Positions 47,607 through 57,361 of a stretch of DNA of 64,000 nt are shown here, piece by piece (the stretch's first letter is position 1; every line of letters begins with the position of its first letter). The DNA is from Pantoea endophytica. Its GTDB lineage: Bacteria > Pseudomonadota > Gammaproteobacteria > Enterobacterales > Enterobacteriaceae. The translations under genes and the position numbers were made by a program. A model generated the notes under the pieces. It saw nothing but the letters and a program-made list of their open reading frames with translations. It was not told where the DNA came from and made no database searches. The DNA lies in contig NZ_PJRT01000029.1 in NCBI RefSeq assembly GCF_002858935.1, forward strand, positions 124,001-188,000, in the 5' to 3' direction.

Positions 47607-48248
47607 ATGCTGGATTTATTTAGTGACGAAGCGCCGTGGCAGGAACCGCTGGCGGATGGCGCGGTGATTCTGCGGCGTCGCGCTCGCGAACAGGCCGATG
47701 CGCTGCTGGCGGCGATTCACGATATCGCCGCGAAAAATCCCTTTGCCCATCGCATCACGCCCGGTGGCCATCGCATGTCGGTGGCGATGACCAACTGTGG
47801 TGATTTTGGCTGGTCCACCGATTCGCGCGGCTATCAATATACCGAGCAAGACAGCAACAGCGGACACCATTGGCCGCCGATGCCCGCGCTGTTCCGCGAG
47901 CTGGCGCAGCAAACCGCGCACGAAGCGGGCTTTGCCGGTTTCAATCCGGATGCCTGCCTGATTAACCGCTATGAACCCGGCGCAAAACTGACGCTGCATC
48001 AGGATAAAGATGAGAAGGATCTGCGCCAGCCGATTGTGTCGGTTTCACTGGGATTGCCTGCGGTATTCCAGTTCGGCGGTTTCGAACGCGGCGACGCCAC
48101 CCAGCGCGTGCTGCTGGAACATGGCGATATCGTGGTGTGGGGCGGGCCATCGCGCCTGCGTTATCACGGTATTCTGCCGCTCAAACCTGGCATTCATCCG
48201 CAGGCAGGCGCTTTCCGTTTCAACCTGACTTTCCGCCGCGCATTTTAG
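47607..48248 (+). CDS. alkB: Alpha-ketoglutarate-dependent DNA repair dioxygenase AlkB
   Basis: Fe(II)/2-oxoglutarate dioxygenase that reverses 1-methyladenine and 3-methylcytosine damage by oxidative demethylation (213 residues, 216 in E. coli). Iron ligands His131, Asp133 (LHQDKDEKD) and His187 (RYHGIL) and the 2-oxoglutarate-binding Arg204 and Arg210 (RFNLTFRR) are all present. A strong ribosome site AGGAGG precedes the ATG. In E. coli alkB is co-transcribed with ada; here it follows apbE and no ada is seen, so adaptive-response control through Ada at this locus is not evident. Confidence 0.96.
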   Translation: MLDLFSDEAPWQEPLADGAVILRRRAREQADALLAAIHDIAAKNPFAHRITPGGHRMSVAMTNCGDFGWSTDSRGYQYTEQDSNSGHHWPPMPALFRELAQQTAHEAGFAGFNPDACLINRYEPGAKLTLHQDKDEKDLRQPIVSVSLGLPAVFQFGGFERGDATQRVLLEHGDIVVWGGPSRLRYHGILPLKPGIHPQAGAFRFNLTFRRAF

Positions 48249-48275
48249 GCATTTTTGTGGCGGCGCAATTTATTG

Positions 48276-48588
48276 CGTAATACATGTTAGTTAAGCCATT
48301 AATGAAGGCGCTGGCCGGTGCCACTTTTGGTCCGGCGGTCCTCGCGCCGCTTACGCGGTACCTTCACTTCGCTCGTCTGCCTGACGGACCGGCGGAGACG
48401 GGACTTCCATGTCCCGGCTCCGCCTTTCGCCCGCGTCCTGCGGGCTCTCCTGGCTTCCTCGCTTCGTTCAGCGCTGCGGATTGCCGGCCCAAAAGCGGCC
48501 CCGGCCTGCTCATCAACTTCAGTGCTTATTATTGAAAAGGGCTCATTTGCCAGAGGCGCAGACGTGTCAGAGCCCGCACAGATAATGC
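48276..48588 (+). repeat. Dispersed structured repeat, copy 2
   Basis: Second copy of the unit at 25969-26280, same orientation. The inverted arms are at 48313-48336 and 48483-48506, bounding a 194-bp core of identical length to copy 1. The 83-codon frame here starts with ATG (48284) and ends at 48535. It lies in the 515-nt gap between alkB and yojI and begins 27 nt after the alkB stop. The rest of the gap (48589-48763) holds the yojI promoter region and nothing else recognisable. Confidence 0.85.
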
Positions 48589-48763
48589 CTTTTCAAAACA
48601 AAATACCTTCTTATCTGACAAGCATTTCGCAATAAATCGCGCCGCTACCAAACGAGCGGCGAGACACATTCTACTTAGGCAAATTTGAGATGAGAATTAT
48701 TCTTGCTATCAGCCAAGGCGACATTAAACTGCAGGCTGCTTTATTGACCGCTGGAACCCTTTG

Positions 48764-50416
48764 ATGGCATTGCTGCAAGTCGTTTTTCGCCAGTACCGCT
48801 GGCCTTTTATTGGCGTCATTCTTCTTACATTGTTAAGCGCCGTGCTTGGTATTGGTTTGATTGCCTATATCAATAATGAGCTGATCGTCGCGGTGAATAC
48901 CTCGATTTCGGTGCTGCCGAGTTTCCTTGGTCAGCTGTTCCTGCTAATGGCGGTGACGCTCGGCTCCCAGCTGGCGCTGACTATGCTCGGCCATCACTTT
49001 GTCTGGCGGCTGCGCGGCGAATTCATCAAAAGGATTCTTGATACGCGCGTGGAGCGCATCGAACAGATTGGCAATGCCCAACTGCTGGCCGGTCTCACCA
49101 GCGATGTGCGCGCCATCACCATCGCCTTCGTGCGTTTACCCGAGCTGATTCAGGGCATCATTATTACGCTCGGTTCGGCGCTTTATCTCGCCTGGCTCTC
49201 GCCAAAAATGCTGCTGATCACCTGCCTGTGGCTGGTGGTAACGCTGGTTGGCGGCTGGTTGCTGGTATCACGCGTTTATCAGCACATGGCTAAGCTGCGT
49301 GAAATCGAAGATGACCTGTATCGCGATTTCCAGACCATTATCGAAGGGCGTAAAGAGCTGCAGCTTAACCGCGAACGTGCGCAGCTTATTTACGACAGCG
49401 TTTATCAGGAGAATGCCAAAAGCTATCGCCACCACATCGTGCGCGCCGATACCTTCCACCTCAGCGCGGTGAACTGGTCGAATATCATGATGCTCGGCGC
49501 GATTGGCATCGTGTTCTTTATGGCGAACGGGCTGGGCTGGGCAAATACGGCGGTGGCGGCAACTTATTCGCTGACGCTGCTGTTCCTGCGCACACCGCTG
49601 TTGGCGGCGGTCGGCGCCTTGCCGACGCTGCTCAGCGCGCAGGTGGCGTTTCGCAAGCTCAACAGGTTTGAACTGGCGCCCTATGAAGAAAAGTTCAAGG
49701 CGCTGCCAAAAGTCAGCGACTGGCAAACGCTGGAGCTGCGCGACGTCTGCTTCCACTACGGCGAGCACGGATTCCAGGTTGGGCCGATCAATTTGACGCT
49801 GCGCCGCGGCGAGCTGGTGTTCCTGATTGGCGGCAACGGCAGCGGAAAATCGACGCTGGCGATGCTGCTCACCGGCCTCTATCAGCCGCAATCGGGCAGT
49901 TTGCTGCTGGATGGCAAGGTGGTGGATTGGCAAAACCTCGATGCTTATCGCAAACATTTCTCGGCGGTGTTTACCGACGTGCATCTGTTTGATCGCCTCA
50001 TCGGCGATCAAGGGCAGCCAGCCGATCCTGCGCTGGTGCAGCAGTGGCTGGAACGTCTGAAGATGCAGGACAAGCTTAAGCTGGAAGGCAACAGAGTGCT
50101 TAATCTGCAACTGTCGAAAGGGCAGAGCAAACGTCTGGCGCTGCTGCTGGCAGCCGCCGAAGAGCGCGATATTCTGTTGCTCGACGAATGGGCGGCGGAT
50201 CAGGATCCGCATTTCCGTCGCATCTTCTATCGTGAGCTGCTGCCATGGTTACAGGAATCGGGTAAAACGGTGTTCGCTATTAGTCATGACGATCACTACT
50301 TTATTCACGCCGATCGCTTGCTGGAGATGCGCGAAGGTCAACTAAGTGAGTTAACCGGTAACGAACGCGAGATGGCAACGCTGGATGCGGTGCAACGTAC
50401 CGATACCGGCCATTAA
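48764..50416 (+). CDS. yojI: ABC transporter ATP-binding/permease protein YojI
   Basis: Half-size exporter of the cyclic-peptide ABC transporter type (550 residues). In E. coli YojI exports the lasso peptide microcin J25 with TolC and so lowers susceptibility. Six transmembrane helices lie in residues 1-300. The ATPase carries Walker [10 protein letters not shown] (about 358-366), an LSKGQ signature and Walker [12 protein letters not shown], which has W-A where most ABC proteins have P-T, as in E. coli YojI. ATG 48764 gives [15 protein letters not shown], aligned with E. coli. A terminator follows after about 125 nt. Confidence 0.95.
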   Translation: MALLQVVFRQYRWPFIGVILLTLLSAVLGIGLIAYINNELIVAVNTSISVLPSFLGQLFLLMAVTLGSQLALTMLGHHFVWRLRGEFIKRILDTRVERIEQIGNAQLLAGLTSDVRAITIAFVRLPELIQGIIITLGSALYLAWLSPKMLLITCLWLVVTLVGGWLLVSRVYQHMAKLREIEDDLYRDFQTIIEGRKELQLNRERAQLIYDSVYQENAKSYRHHIVRADTFHLSAVNWSNIMMLGAIGIVFFMANGLGWANTAVAATYSLTLLFLRTPLLAAVGALPTLLSAQVAFRKLNRFELAPYEEKFKALPKVSDWQTLELRDVCFHYGEHGFQVGPINLTLRRGELVFLIGGNGSGKSTLAMLLTGLYQPQSGSLLLDGKVVDWQNLDAYRKHFSAVFTDVHLFDRLIGDQGQPADPALVQQWLERLKMQDKLKLEGNRVLNLQLSKGQSKRLALLLAAAEERDILLLDEWAADQDPHFRRIFYRELLPWLQESGKTVFAISHDDHYFIHADRLLEMREGQLSELTGNEREMATLDAVQRTDTGH

Positions 50417-50463
50417 CGCCAGCCGGGAAAGCTTAGCAAAAACCCTTATTGGGCAAGAAGTTG

Positions 50464-50574
50464 CGGAGTGAGTAAAGTCACTCCCAGCAGAAATCCTCGT
50501 TTCTGCGTCCCTGGAACACTTTTCTGTCGTCTTGTGTTGTCACCGGCTCAGGTTTATTTCTGAGCCGGTTTTTT
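50464..50574 (+). terminator. Multi-hairpin 3' region and terminator of yojI
   Basis: After yojI come three stems in series: GGAGTGA/TCACTCC (about 50465-50484), CAGAAA/TTTCTG (about 50488-50505), and the terminator stem ACCGGCTCAG (50542-50551)/CTGAGCCGGT (50560-50569) followed by six T. The last is a clear Rho-independent terminator that ends inside the entD stop region. The preceding stems could belong to a stable 3'-UTR fragment. Confidence 0.8.
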
Positions 50575-51298
50575 ATTTTGTCGGGAGCGGATGCGTCAGC
50601 AGCGTAATCACGCGATCTCCAGCCAGCCAAAAACGCGCCTGCAGCAGCGCTTTGGTGGTGAAATACTCATCAAAATCTTGACACAACCGCAGCGTTGCGC
50701 GGCCTTGCTGCACGTCCAGTTCCAGCACTTCCGCCTGAAGAAAATCCATTGGCTGATGCAATTGCGGCCACAGCGCTTTGTACACACTCTCTTTCAATGA
50801 AAACAGCAGCGTAGCGGCCTGGGCAAAGGGCATAGGCCGCGCCAGCAGGCGCTGTTTTTCCGCCGGGCTCATCAACATCTCAGCGGTTTCATCGGCGGTT
50901 TCCTCCGCCATAATCTGCTCTACATCCACACCCACGCACAGTGGCTCGCGCGTCGCAGCCATCACCGCAACGCTGTGCGTATGCGACAGCGACGCCTGAA
51001 TGCCGGCGGGCCACAACGGTGAACGATCGGGCGCATTACACAACACAAAGTGCGGTAAACCGAAGTGCGCGAAGTTTTGCTGTACCAGCCAGCGACTCGC
51101 CAGATGCTCGGCTTTGCGTTTCGTCACCGCGCTCTGTAGCGACGCGGGCAGCGGCAGTTGCCACGCCTGGTGCAATTCAGCATGCCAGTGATGTTGATCG
51201 AATTCGCACCAGGCGATCGGCAATGTATCCAGCGACATGCCAGCAGCGCGGATAAACGGGGAAGAGGGCAGGGCAAGCGGCGTTTCAGAGGCGAACAT
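50573..51298 (-). CDS. entD: 4'-phosphopantetheinyl transferase, EntD type
   Basis: Sfp/EntD-type enzyme that transfers 4'-phosphopantetheine from CoA to carrier-protein serines of peptide or polyketide synthetases (241 residues). Hallmarks: RKAEHLASRW (61-70), SLSHTHSVAVMA (103-114), the magnesium site GVDVEQI (Asp125, Glu127), and FSLKESVYKALWP (Lys169, Glu170). No siderophore synthetase genes lie in the window, so it probably serves clusters elsewhere; the entD name is by family rather than by proven partner. Its upstream neighbour on the same strand is a small unknown gene. Confidence 0.88.
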   Translation of the reverse strand: MFASETPLALPSSPFIRAAGMSLDTLPIAWCEFDQHHWHAELHQAWQLPLPASLQSAVTKRKAEHLASRWLVQQNFAHFGLPHFVLCNAPDRSPLWPAGIQASLSHTHSVAVMAATREPLCVGVDVEQIMAEETADETAEMLMSPAEKQRLLARPMPFAQAATLLFSLKESVYKALWPQLHQPMDFLQAEVLELDVQQGRATLRLCQDFDEYFTTKALLQARFWLAGDRVITLLTHPLPTK

Positions 51299-51375
51299 AA
51301 AAAATCACGGCTGACGGAAAACGTAGTTTTACCAGCCAGCCGGATGGAGAGCAAGCCAAAGGGGCTCGCCTACTT

Positions 51376-51579
51376 TTAGTTATTTGGCGGAATAGCCATG
51401 CCTTTAATCTGCACCACGAAGTGCTGATGGCCTTTGGTGATGCGCGCACCGCGATCGCACCAGCGCGAGGCGAGACGGAAGAAATCGTCGCTGCCGATAT
51501 CGTAAGCCAGTTCAACTTTATTGATACCCGAGTGCAGGAGTTCTTCCGCATCCTGCAGGTTTTTTGCTTTGATGACCAT
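51376..51579 (-). CDS. Small conserved-looking protein, unknown function
   Basis: 67-residue soluble protein: MVIKAKNLQDAEELLHSGINKV, then a mixed charged body ELAYDIGSDDFFRLASRWCDRG and the end HFVVQIKGMAIPPNN. I do not recognise its family with confidence. ATG 51579 has GGAAA five bases upstream; an alternative ATG four codons earlier (51591) lacks a ribosome site. It is followed by entD on the same strand after 77 nt and may share its transcript. No signal peptide, membrane segment or metal-binding pattern is visible. Confidence 0.6.
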   Translation of the reverse strand: MVIKAKNLQDAEELLHSGINKVELAYDIGSDDFFRLASRWCDRGARITKGHQHFVVQIKGMAIPPNN

Positions 51580-51823
51580 AATGGTTTCCATCGAAAAAAC
51601 AAGAGCTGTAAGAGTAAGAGAAGTCTGTGACAGTTTTGTTTCAATTTGATGAAGCGCTGTAACATTTATCCAGAAATGTGATCTGGCTCGGGTTGAGTTG
51701 CTTTCGGTAAGTTACTGATTAAAAGCCAATAATCAGCATTTCTTTGGCGATAATCTGAGAATGCTTTATTGCATGGAAAACATATGAAATCGCCAGACTT
51801 TATATTCTGCCTTTACTTCCAAC

Positions 51824-51843
51824 ACATATGAATTACCATATGT
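51824..51843 (+). promoter_or_regulatory. Putative ArsR operator
   Basis: Perfect inverted repeat ACATATG-AATTAC-CATATGT, 27 nt before the arsR ATG. A further half-site ACATATG lies about 44 bp upstream (51780-51786). ArsR repressors bind AT-rich dyads just upstream of their operons, so this is the likely autoregulatory site. Confidence 0.8.
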
Positions 51844-51870
51844 AATAGATTTTTACTGGAACCTGGCCCA

Positions 51871-52191
51871 ATGCTCCCTGTTCAACTTTTCAAACTGCTT
51901 GCTGACGAAACGCGTACGACGATCGTTTTATTATTACGAGAAGCCGGAGAGCTGTGTGTCTGCGATCTCTGCACCGTTACCCAACAATCACAGCCAAAGA
52001 TTTCACGCCACATTGCCTTGCTGCGCGATGCTGAGCTGATTCTGGATCGACGTGAAGGCAAGTGGATACACTATCGCCTTTCTCCGCATATGCCGGCCTG
52101 GGCTGCATCGATTATCGATACGGCCTGGAATAGCCAGCGTGAGGAAGTGCGTGAGTCGCTGAAGAACGCCGCTGCTACGGGTTGTGAATAA
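51871..52191 (+). CDS. arsR: Arsenical resistance operon repressor ArsR
   Basis: ArsR/SmtB-family winged-helix repressor (106 residues) that leaves DNA on binding As(III) or Sb(III). The metal-sensing cysteines are in ELCVCDLC (helix alpha-3), and the recognition helix in [19 protein letters not shown]. It begins [15 protein letters not shown], like E. coli ArsR without its first three residues. First gene of arsRBC with a perfect palindrome upstream; arsB starts 41 nt after its stop. Confidence 0.96.
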   Translation: MLPVQLFKLLADETRTTIVLLLREAGELCVCDLCTVTQQSQPKISRHIALLRDAELILDRREGKWIHYRLSPHMPAWAASIIDTAWNSQREEVRESLKNAAATGCE

Positions 52192-52232
52192 TCATTAAAC
52201 ACATTCGATTATTCGAATGCATTGGAGGCGTG

Positions 52233-53522
52233 ATGTTTCTGGCAGGCGCAATATTTGTTTTGACCATCGTGTTTGTCATCTGGCAGCCGCGCGGCCTGAG
52301 CATTGGCTGGACAGCAACGATAGGGGCTTTACTGGCGCTGGTGACCGGCGTTATCCAGTTAAACGATATTCCCGCTGTGTGGCATATCGTCTGGAATGCG
52401 ACAGCGGCTTTTATCGCCGTCATTATCATCAGCCTGTTGCTGGACGAATCCGGTTTTTTTGAGTGGTGCGCTTTGCACGTAGCGCGCTGGGGAAGTGGGC
52501 GAGGGCGGCTGCTTTTCACCTATATCGTGTTGCTCGGTGCATGCGTTGCCGCGCTTTTCGCCAATGATGGTGCGGCTCTGATATTGACGCCGATCGTCAT
52601 CGCAATGCTGCTGGCACTGGGCTTTAGTAAAGGTGCAACGCTGGCTTTCGTCATGGCAGCAGGATTTATCGCCGATACCGCGAGTTTGCCGCTGATCGTA
52701 TCCAATCTGGTTAACATCGTTTCCGCAGATTTCTTCAAATTGGGATTCAACGCTTACGCGGCGGTGATGGTTCCGGTTGATATTGCCGCTATTATCACCA
52801 CGCTGATAGTGCTGCACCTTTTCTTTCGCAAAGACATTCCCGCCAGCTATGAGGTTTCACGCCTCAAACTACCAGCTGAAGCCATAAAAGATCCCGCTAC
52901 CTTTAAAGCCGGTTGGCTGGTGCTGTTGTTGCTATTGGTGGGATTTTTCCTGCTGGAACCGCTGGGCATTCCAGTCAGTGCTATCGCCGCACTGGGCGCG
53001 TTAATTCTGTTTATCGTTGCCAAAAGAGGTCAGGCGATTAACACCGGTAAAGTGTTACGCGGCGCGCCCTGGCAGATCGTGATTTTTTCGCTCGGCATGT
53101 ACCTGGTAGTTTATGGCCTTAAAAATGCCGGGCTGACGCAACATCTCTCTGACTTACTCAACCTCATTGCCAGCCACGGCTTATGGGCCGCCACCTTGGG
53201 TACCGGTTTGGTGACGGCGCTGCTTTCTTCAGTAATGAATAATATGCCAACGGTGCTGATTGGTGCGCTGTCGATTGATGCCAGCAGCGCGCAGGGCGTG
53301 ATAAAGGAAGCGATGATTTATGCCAATGTTATTGGTTGCGACCTGGGGCCAAAAATTACGCCGATTGGCAGTCTCGCCACGTTGCTATGGCTGCACGTAC
53401 TCGACCAGAAGAACATCAACATTAGCTGGGGTTATTACTTCCGCGTGGGTGTCGTGATGACATTGCCCGTGCTGCTCGTCACCCTTAGCGCGCTGGCCCT
53501 GCGCCTGACGTTGTCCCATTAA
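52233..53522 (+). CDS. arsB: Arsenite efflux transporter ArsB
   Basis: Inner-membrane arsenite/antimonite:H+ antiporter, 429 residues, the same length as E. coli ArsB, with about 12 transmembrane helices. Near-identical blocks include [24 protein letters not shown] split over a helix, [15 protein letters not shown] and [23 protein letters not shown]. The start is ATG 52233 ([13 protein letters not shown], matching E. coli), four bases after GGAGG; the GTG at 52230 is too close to that site. arsC follows after 12 nt. Confidence 0.97.
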   Translation: MFLAGAIFVLTIVFVIWQPRGLSIGWTATIGALLALVTGVIQLNDIPAVWHIVWNATAAFIAVIIISLLLDESGFFEWCALHVARWGSGRGRLLFTYIVLLGACVAALFANDGAALILTPIVIAMLLALGFSKGATLAFVMAAGFIADTASLPLIVSNLVNIVSADFFKLGFNAYAAVMVPVDIAAIITTLIVLHLFFRKDIPASYEVSRLKLPAEAIKDPATFKAGWLVLLLLLVGFFLLEPLGIPVSAIAALGALILFIVAKRGQAINTGKVLRGAPWQIVIFSLGMYLVVYGLKNAGLTQHLSDLLNLIASHGLWAATLGTGLVTALLSSVMNNMPTVLIGALSIDASSAQGVIKEAMIYANVIGCDLGPKITPIGSLATLLWLHVLDQKNINISWGYYFRVGVVMTLPVLLVTLSALALRLTLSH

Positions 53523-53534
53523 GAAGAGAGCACC

Positions 53535-53960
53535 ATGACTGACATCACCATTTATCACAATCCCGCTTGCGGCACATCGCGCAACACGCTGGCGTTAATA
53601 CGCAATAGCGGCGTTGAACCTACCGTTATTCTTTATCTTGAGACGCCGCCAAATCGTGAGCAACTTAAGGCGTTGATTAGCGCGATGGGGATCGATGCGC
53701 GCGCTTTATTACGCAACAATGTCGAACCCTACGAAAAATTGGGTTTGGCTGAAGAGCGTTTTAGTGACGAGCAACTCATCGAGGCGATGTTGAATTATCC
53801 CATCCTGATTAACCGTCCGATTGTTGTCTCCCCGCTGGGAACGCGTTTGTGCCGGCCTTCAGAAGCCGTGCTCGATATTCTTCCCGATGCGCAGCAGGGC
53901 GAATTCAGAAAGGAGGATGGTGAGAAGGTGATAGATCAGCAGGGTAATCGAATCGTTTAG
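53535..53960 (+). CDS. arsC: Glutaredoxin-dependent arsenate reductase ArsC
   Basis: Reduces arsenate to arsenite for export by ArsB (141 residues). The catalytic Cys12 is in HNPACGTSRNTL, and the three arginines expected for the family are present (in LINRPIV, TRLCRPS). It ends the arsRBC operon and is followed by a strong symmetric terminator shared with the convergent tRNA-Pro gene. Confidence 0.97.
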   Translation: MTDITIYHNPACGTSRNTLALIRNSGVEPTVILYLETPPNREQLKALISAMGIDARALLRNNVEPYEKLGLAEERFSDEQLIEAMLNYPILINRPIVVSPLGTRLCRPSEAVLDILPDAQQGEFRKEDGEKVIDQQGNRIV

Positions 53961-53977
53961 ACCGAATTAGAAACAAT

Positions 53978-54005
53978 AAAAAAGCAGCCATAAGGCTGCT
54001 TTTTT
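53978..54005. terminator. Bidirectional terminator between arsC and tRNA-Pro
   Basis: Stem AGCAGCC (53983-53989)/GGCTGCT (53994-54000) with an ATAA loop is flanked by A6 on the left and T6 on the right. This makes an ideal terminator in both directions, for arsC (+) and the tRNA gene (-). Confidence 0.92.
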
Positions 54006-54011
54006 GGATTT

Positions 54012-54088
54012 TGGTCGGCACGAGAGGATTTGAACCTCCGACCCCGGACACCCCATGACCGTGCGCTACCAGGCTGCGCTACGTGCCG
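54012..54088 (-). tRNA. proL: tRNA-Pro (GGG anticodon)
   Basis: 77-nt tRNA gene with encoded CCA (plus strand TGG at 54012-54014). The acceptor arms CGGCACG/CGTGCCG pair fully. The D-loop region is TAGCGCAGCCTGGTAGCGCA, the anticodon loop ATGGGGT gives GGG, and the T-arm contains GGTTCAAATCC. It is almost identical to E. coli proL; a base change in the anticodon stem (CGGTC/GTCCG) keeps pairing. It is expected to read CCC and CCU proline codons. The tRNA 3' end faces the ars operon. Confidence 0.97.
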
Positions 54089-54158
54089 AACGTGGAAGAA
54101 TATTACTGTTTCTACGCACGATTGCAATATGAGCCGCATTTAACTGCCTCATAATTAA

Positions 54159-55913
54159 TCAGTTTGCGACGAAACGCTTCTCTTCCGTCAGCACCTGCAG
54201 TAACAACGCCAGCTGCGGTTTATGATCTTTCAGTTTGTTACCCTGCGCATCGTAAGCGCTGTAGCTGCCATTGTTATTCAGCACCAGCGTCACGGTTGGC
54301 GTGGTCACTACCAGCTTGCCATCTTCGCTGCTCGCCACCCAATCGTGGCTGCGTTGTGCGGCAAACAGATCTTCACCCTGCGAGAAGTTAGCGGGATTAG
54401 TGCGCACGTGCAGCAGGCGCTGCATCAGCGTGGTCATCACATCCTGCTGATCGGTCAGACGATCGATGGTTTGCGCTGGCGTATTCGGCCAATGCACCAC
54501 CAGCGGCACCTGTAACGTCGCACGGTTACCTGGATTGTCATCGTTGCTATCCAGATTGACCGCACGCTGCGCCGTGATCACCACCACGGTATTTTTCAGC
54601 AAATCGCGATCCTGCAAGGTTTGCAGCACCGCCTTAATCTGCTCGTCGACACCGCTTGCCTGACGCGTATAGCTACGCTGGCGCGCTTTTAGGTTGTCGC
54701 CATTGACCGTCACACCGTTAAGTGCAATCCACGAAAACCACGGCGCATTGTTTGATTTGTGGCCATTGAGCCAGTTCTGCCACTGCGTCACCGTGGTGCT
54801 ATTCGGTTGGGTATCGGCCTGCGGCAGCGAGTAATCGGCTAACAAAGCCTGACGATACAGCGGTTGGCTGAAGCCGTCCGATGAGAACAAGCCAAACTGA
54901 TAGCCTTGCGCGTTCAGCGCATTCAGCAGCACGGAAGGCGTACGCGACGCTAACACGCCATCCATATAGCTGGAAGAGATGCCGTAGAACAGGCCAAATA
55001 ACCCTTTTTCCGGCTGTAGCCCCGCGCTGAAGTGCTGGGTGAAGCGCACGTTCTCACTGGCGAATTGATGAAGCGACGGCAGCGCTTTTTCCACCGTGGC
55101 GTTGTTCAGACCATCAACAGTTAGCACCAGCAGATTGTGGCGCGTACCGCCATCGCGGAAGGTAATGTCACTCAGTGGATACTGCACTGACAACGCTTCC
55201 GGATCACCCTGTTGCACCAGACGGCGCTGATACTCTTGCGCATCCAGCAAACCGTGACGCTCAAGGAAGCGACGCGCGGTCATTGGATAGGAGAGCGGCA
55301 GGTTGGCGCGCTGCATGGTAATTGGGCGATAGAAATTGGCATCGGCCCAGATATAGAGCAGGTGACTGGCGAAGAAGGCGCTGATAAACAGCGCAGCCAG
55401 CGGCTTGCCGAACGAGCGCCGATTAAGGCTGCGCAGCTTTTGCCAGCTCCAGGTCGCGAACAGCATTTCGACGAGGAAAATCAGCGGCACGCTGATAAAC
55501 ATCAGCTGCCAGTCGCGCGCCATCTCGCTTTGATCAGGGTTTATCACCAGCTCCCACACCACCGGATTGAGGTGCAAGTGGAAGCGGCTGAACACCGCGC
55601 TGTCGACCATAATCAACGTCAGCCCGGCGGTGGCGACAATCGCCGACAACACCCTAAGCAATCGCTGTGACATCACCACGAAAGTGAGCGGGAAGATGAT
55701 CAGCAGATAACCGGCGAAGACGATGAAACTGAAATGACCGATCCAGCTGGTATAGGCATAGATACGTCCCGCGAGTGACGCGGGCCAGTCGGCGACCAAC
55801 AGGTAGCGGCTGCCTAAAATTAACGCGAAGATAATATTAAACAGGGCAAACCAATGCCCCCAGCTGATCATCTGGGAGACTTTTTCACGGTAGCGCTGCC
55901 GGTTGGTTACCAT
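54159..55913 (-). CDS. yejM: Inner-membrane protein YejM (PbgA/LapC), LPS regulator
   Basis: Essential-type envelope protein of 584 residues. In E. coli and Salmonella it senses periplasmic-leaflet LPS and controls LpxC proteolysis through LapB/FtsH. Five N-terminal transmembrane helices (within 1-190) are followed by an arylsulfatase-like periplasmic domain (about 250-560) lacking the usual metal-site pattern. The lipid-A-binding linker NFYRPITMQRANLPLSYPMT is fully conserved with E. coli. It lies 22 nt downstream of yejL on the same strand, the E. coli arrangement. Confidence 0.96.
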   Translation of the reverse strand: MVTNRQRYREKVSQMISWGHWFALFNIIFALILGSRYLLVADWPASLAGRIYAYTSWIGHFSFIVFAGYLLIIFPLTFVVMSQRLLRVLSAIVATAGLTLIMVDSAVFSRFHLHLNPVVWELVINPDQSEMARDWQLMFISVPLIFLVEMLFATWSWQKLRSLNRRSFGKPLAALFISAFFASHLLYIWADANFYRPITMQRANLPLSYPMTARRFLERHGLLDAQEYQRRLVQQGDPEALSVQYPLSDITFRDGGTRHNLLVLTVDGLNNATVEKALPSLHQFASENVRFTQHFSAGLQPEKGLFGLFYGISSSYMDGVLASRTPSVLLNALNAQGYQFGLFSSDGFSQPLYRQALLADYSLPQADTQPNSTTVTQWQNWLNGHKSNNAPWFSWIALNGVTVNGDNLKARQRSYTRQASGVDEQIKAVLQTLQDRDLLKNTVVVITAQRAVNLDSNDDNPGNRATLQVPLVVHWPNTPAQTIDRLTDQQDVMTTLMQRLLHVRTNPANFSQGEDLFAAQRSHDWVASSEDGKLVVTTPTVTLVLNNNGSYSAYDAQGNKLKDHKPQLALLLQVLTEEKRFVAN

Positions 55914-55935
55914 ATTATGAGGTCAAATCTGCATA

Positions 55936-56163
55936 TTAATGAGCGTTATCATCGCGTACGGATGACTGCAACGCATCCGCGAAAGATCGAGCCAGTGTGC
56001 GGCGTTGAGCCGGTGAAACGCTGGTATTGATCAAGTTAGTTACCATGTTACCCAATACCATCAGGGAAAGGTCGGTTGGCGCTTTGTCTTTTTCAAGAAT
56101 CTGCGCCATCTCTGCGAGGAGCTTTTCCACGCGTTCGTCACTGTAACGGGATGATTGTGGCAT
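55936..56163 (-). CDS. yejL: UPF0352/DUF1414 protein YejL
   Basis: 75-residue helical protein of unknown function (DUF1414). The family-defining block [21 protein letters not shown] is followed by [22 protein letters not shown]. The structure of homologues is a small helical dimer; no catalytic residues are evident. It starts the yejL-yejM unit and diverges from yejK. Confidence 0.93.
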   Translation of the reverse strand: MPQSSRYSDERVEKLLAEMAQILEKDKAPTDLSLMVLGNMVTNLINTSVSPAQRRTLARSFADALQSSVRDDNAH

Positions 56164-56321
56164 ATCGTCGTCTAATCAAGGGTGAAAAGGCGGTATATTA
56201 CCGTAACAACGCATTTTTTTCCGCAATTTTATCGCAAGCAGAGCGATCAGTTTGTGCTGGCAGTTGAAAGCGGCTGCGGGCGGTGTTTGAATACGCGCCT
56301 GAGCTAAAAGGAGAGTCTACC

Positions 56322-57326
56322 ATGAGTCTGGATATCGACCAGATTGCCCTGCATCAGTTAGTTAAACGTGATGAAAACCAGCTTGAACTGGTACTGCGCG
56401 ACACCTTGCTGCCTGCTACCCGCGCGGTTGAAGAGATGGCAGAAGAGCTGCACCGGGTATATAGCGCCAAAAGCAAAGCTTACGGCCTGTTTAACGAAGA
56501 TAGCGAACTGGCCGATGCGTTGCGTAACTGCCGCAAAGGGGAAGATGACTTTCTGGCGTTTAGCCGTGCGGCAACCGGACGTTTGCGTGATGAACTGAGC
56601 AAATATCCGTTTGCGGAAGGCGGCGTGGTGCTGTTTTTGCACTATCGCTATCTGGCCGTGGAATATTTGCTGATTGCGGTTCTCAACAGCCAGTCGAGCA
56701 TGCGCGTCAACGAGCAACTGGATATCAGCAGCACCCATTATCTCGATATCAATCATGCGGATATTGTGGCGCGTATCGATCTCACCGAGTGGGAAACTAA
56801 CCCGGAATCCACCCGTTATCTGACCTTCCTGCGCGGTCGCGTGGGGCGTAAAGTGGCGGATTTCTTCATGGATTTCCTTGGTGCTAGCGTCGGTCTGGAC
56901 ACCAAAGCGCAAAACCGTGGGCTGCTGCAAGCGGTTGATGATTACTGCGCCGAATCGGATCTCGATAAAAACGAGCGTCAGAACTATCGTCAGCAGGTTT
57001 ACAGCTACTGTAACGATCAGCTGCAGGCCGGCGAAGAGATTGCGCTACACGATCTCTCCAGTGAATTACCGCCGCTGGGAGAAAAAACGTTTCAGGCCTT
57101 CACCCAGGAGCAAGGTTACGAGCTGGAAGAGACCTTCCCAGCGGATCGTAGCACCTTGCGCCAGTTGACCAAGTTTGCGGGCAGCGGCGGCGGATTAACC
57201 CTGAACTTTGATGCCATGCTGCTCGGCGAACGCATCTTCTGGGATCCCACAACCGACACGCTGACCATTAAAGGCACACCACCGAATTTGCGCGATCAGC
57301 TGCAACGCCGCACCAGCAGTAAATGA
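56322..57326 (+). CDS. yejK: Nucleoid-associated protein YejK (NdpA)
   Basis: Nucleoid-associated protein (334 residues) that in E. coli interacts with topoisomerases and DNA. The family-conserved blocks [37 protein letters not shown] and [16 protein letters not shown] [21 protein letters not shown] are intact. I chose ATG 56322, which gives [13 protein letters not shown] as in E. coli and follows AAAGGAG; the frame's earlier start (56283) adds 13 unrelated residues. Followed by a strong terminator shared with the convergent autotransporter gene. Confidence 0.95.
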   Translation: MSLDIDQIALHQLVKRDENQLELVLRDTLLPATRAVEEMAEELHRVYSAKSKAYGLFNEDSELADALRNCRKGEDDFLAFSRAATGRLRDELSKYPFAEGGVVLFLHYRYLAVEYLLIAVLNSQSSMRVNEQLDISSTHYLDINHADIVARIDLTEWETNPESTRYLTFLRGRVGRKVADFFMDFLGASVGLDTKAQNRGLLQAVDDYCAESDLDKNERQNYRQQVYSYCNDQLQAGEEIALHDLSSELPPLGEKTFQAFTQEQGYELEETFPADRSTLRQLTKFAGSGGGLTLNFDAMLLGERIFWDPTTDTLTIKGTPPNLRDQLQRRTSSK

Positions 57327-57359
57327 AAAAAGCCGGGTCACCAAAGTGCCCGGCTTTTC
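57327..57359. terminator. Bidirectional terminator between yejK and the autotransporter gene
   Basis: Ten-bp stem AAAAGCCGGG/CCCGGCTTTT (57328-57337 with 57349-57358) is flanked by A and T tracts, so it can end both yejK (+) and the autotransporter transcript (-). Confidence 0.9.
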
Positions 57360-57361
57360 TA

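Noticed and set aside
54012..54088. Attachment-site duplication at tRNA-Pro
   Set aside because: I looked for a second copy of the tRNA 3' segment in the window and did not find one; no integrase gene is present.
53957..54139. Minus-strand frame of 60 codons over the tRNA-Pro locus
   Set aside because: It is a translation of the tRNA-Pro gene and its terminator; this artefact is common and has no protein homology value.
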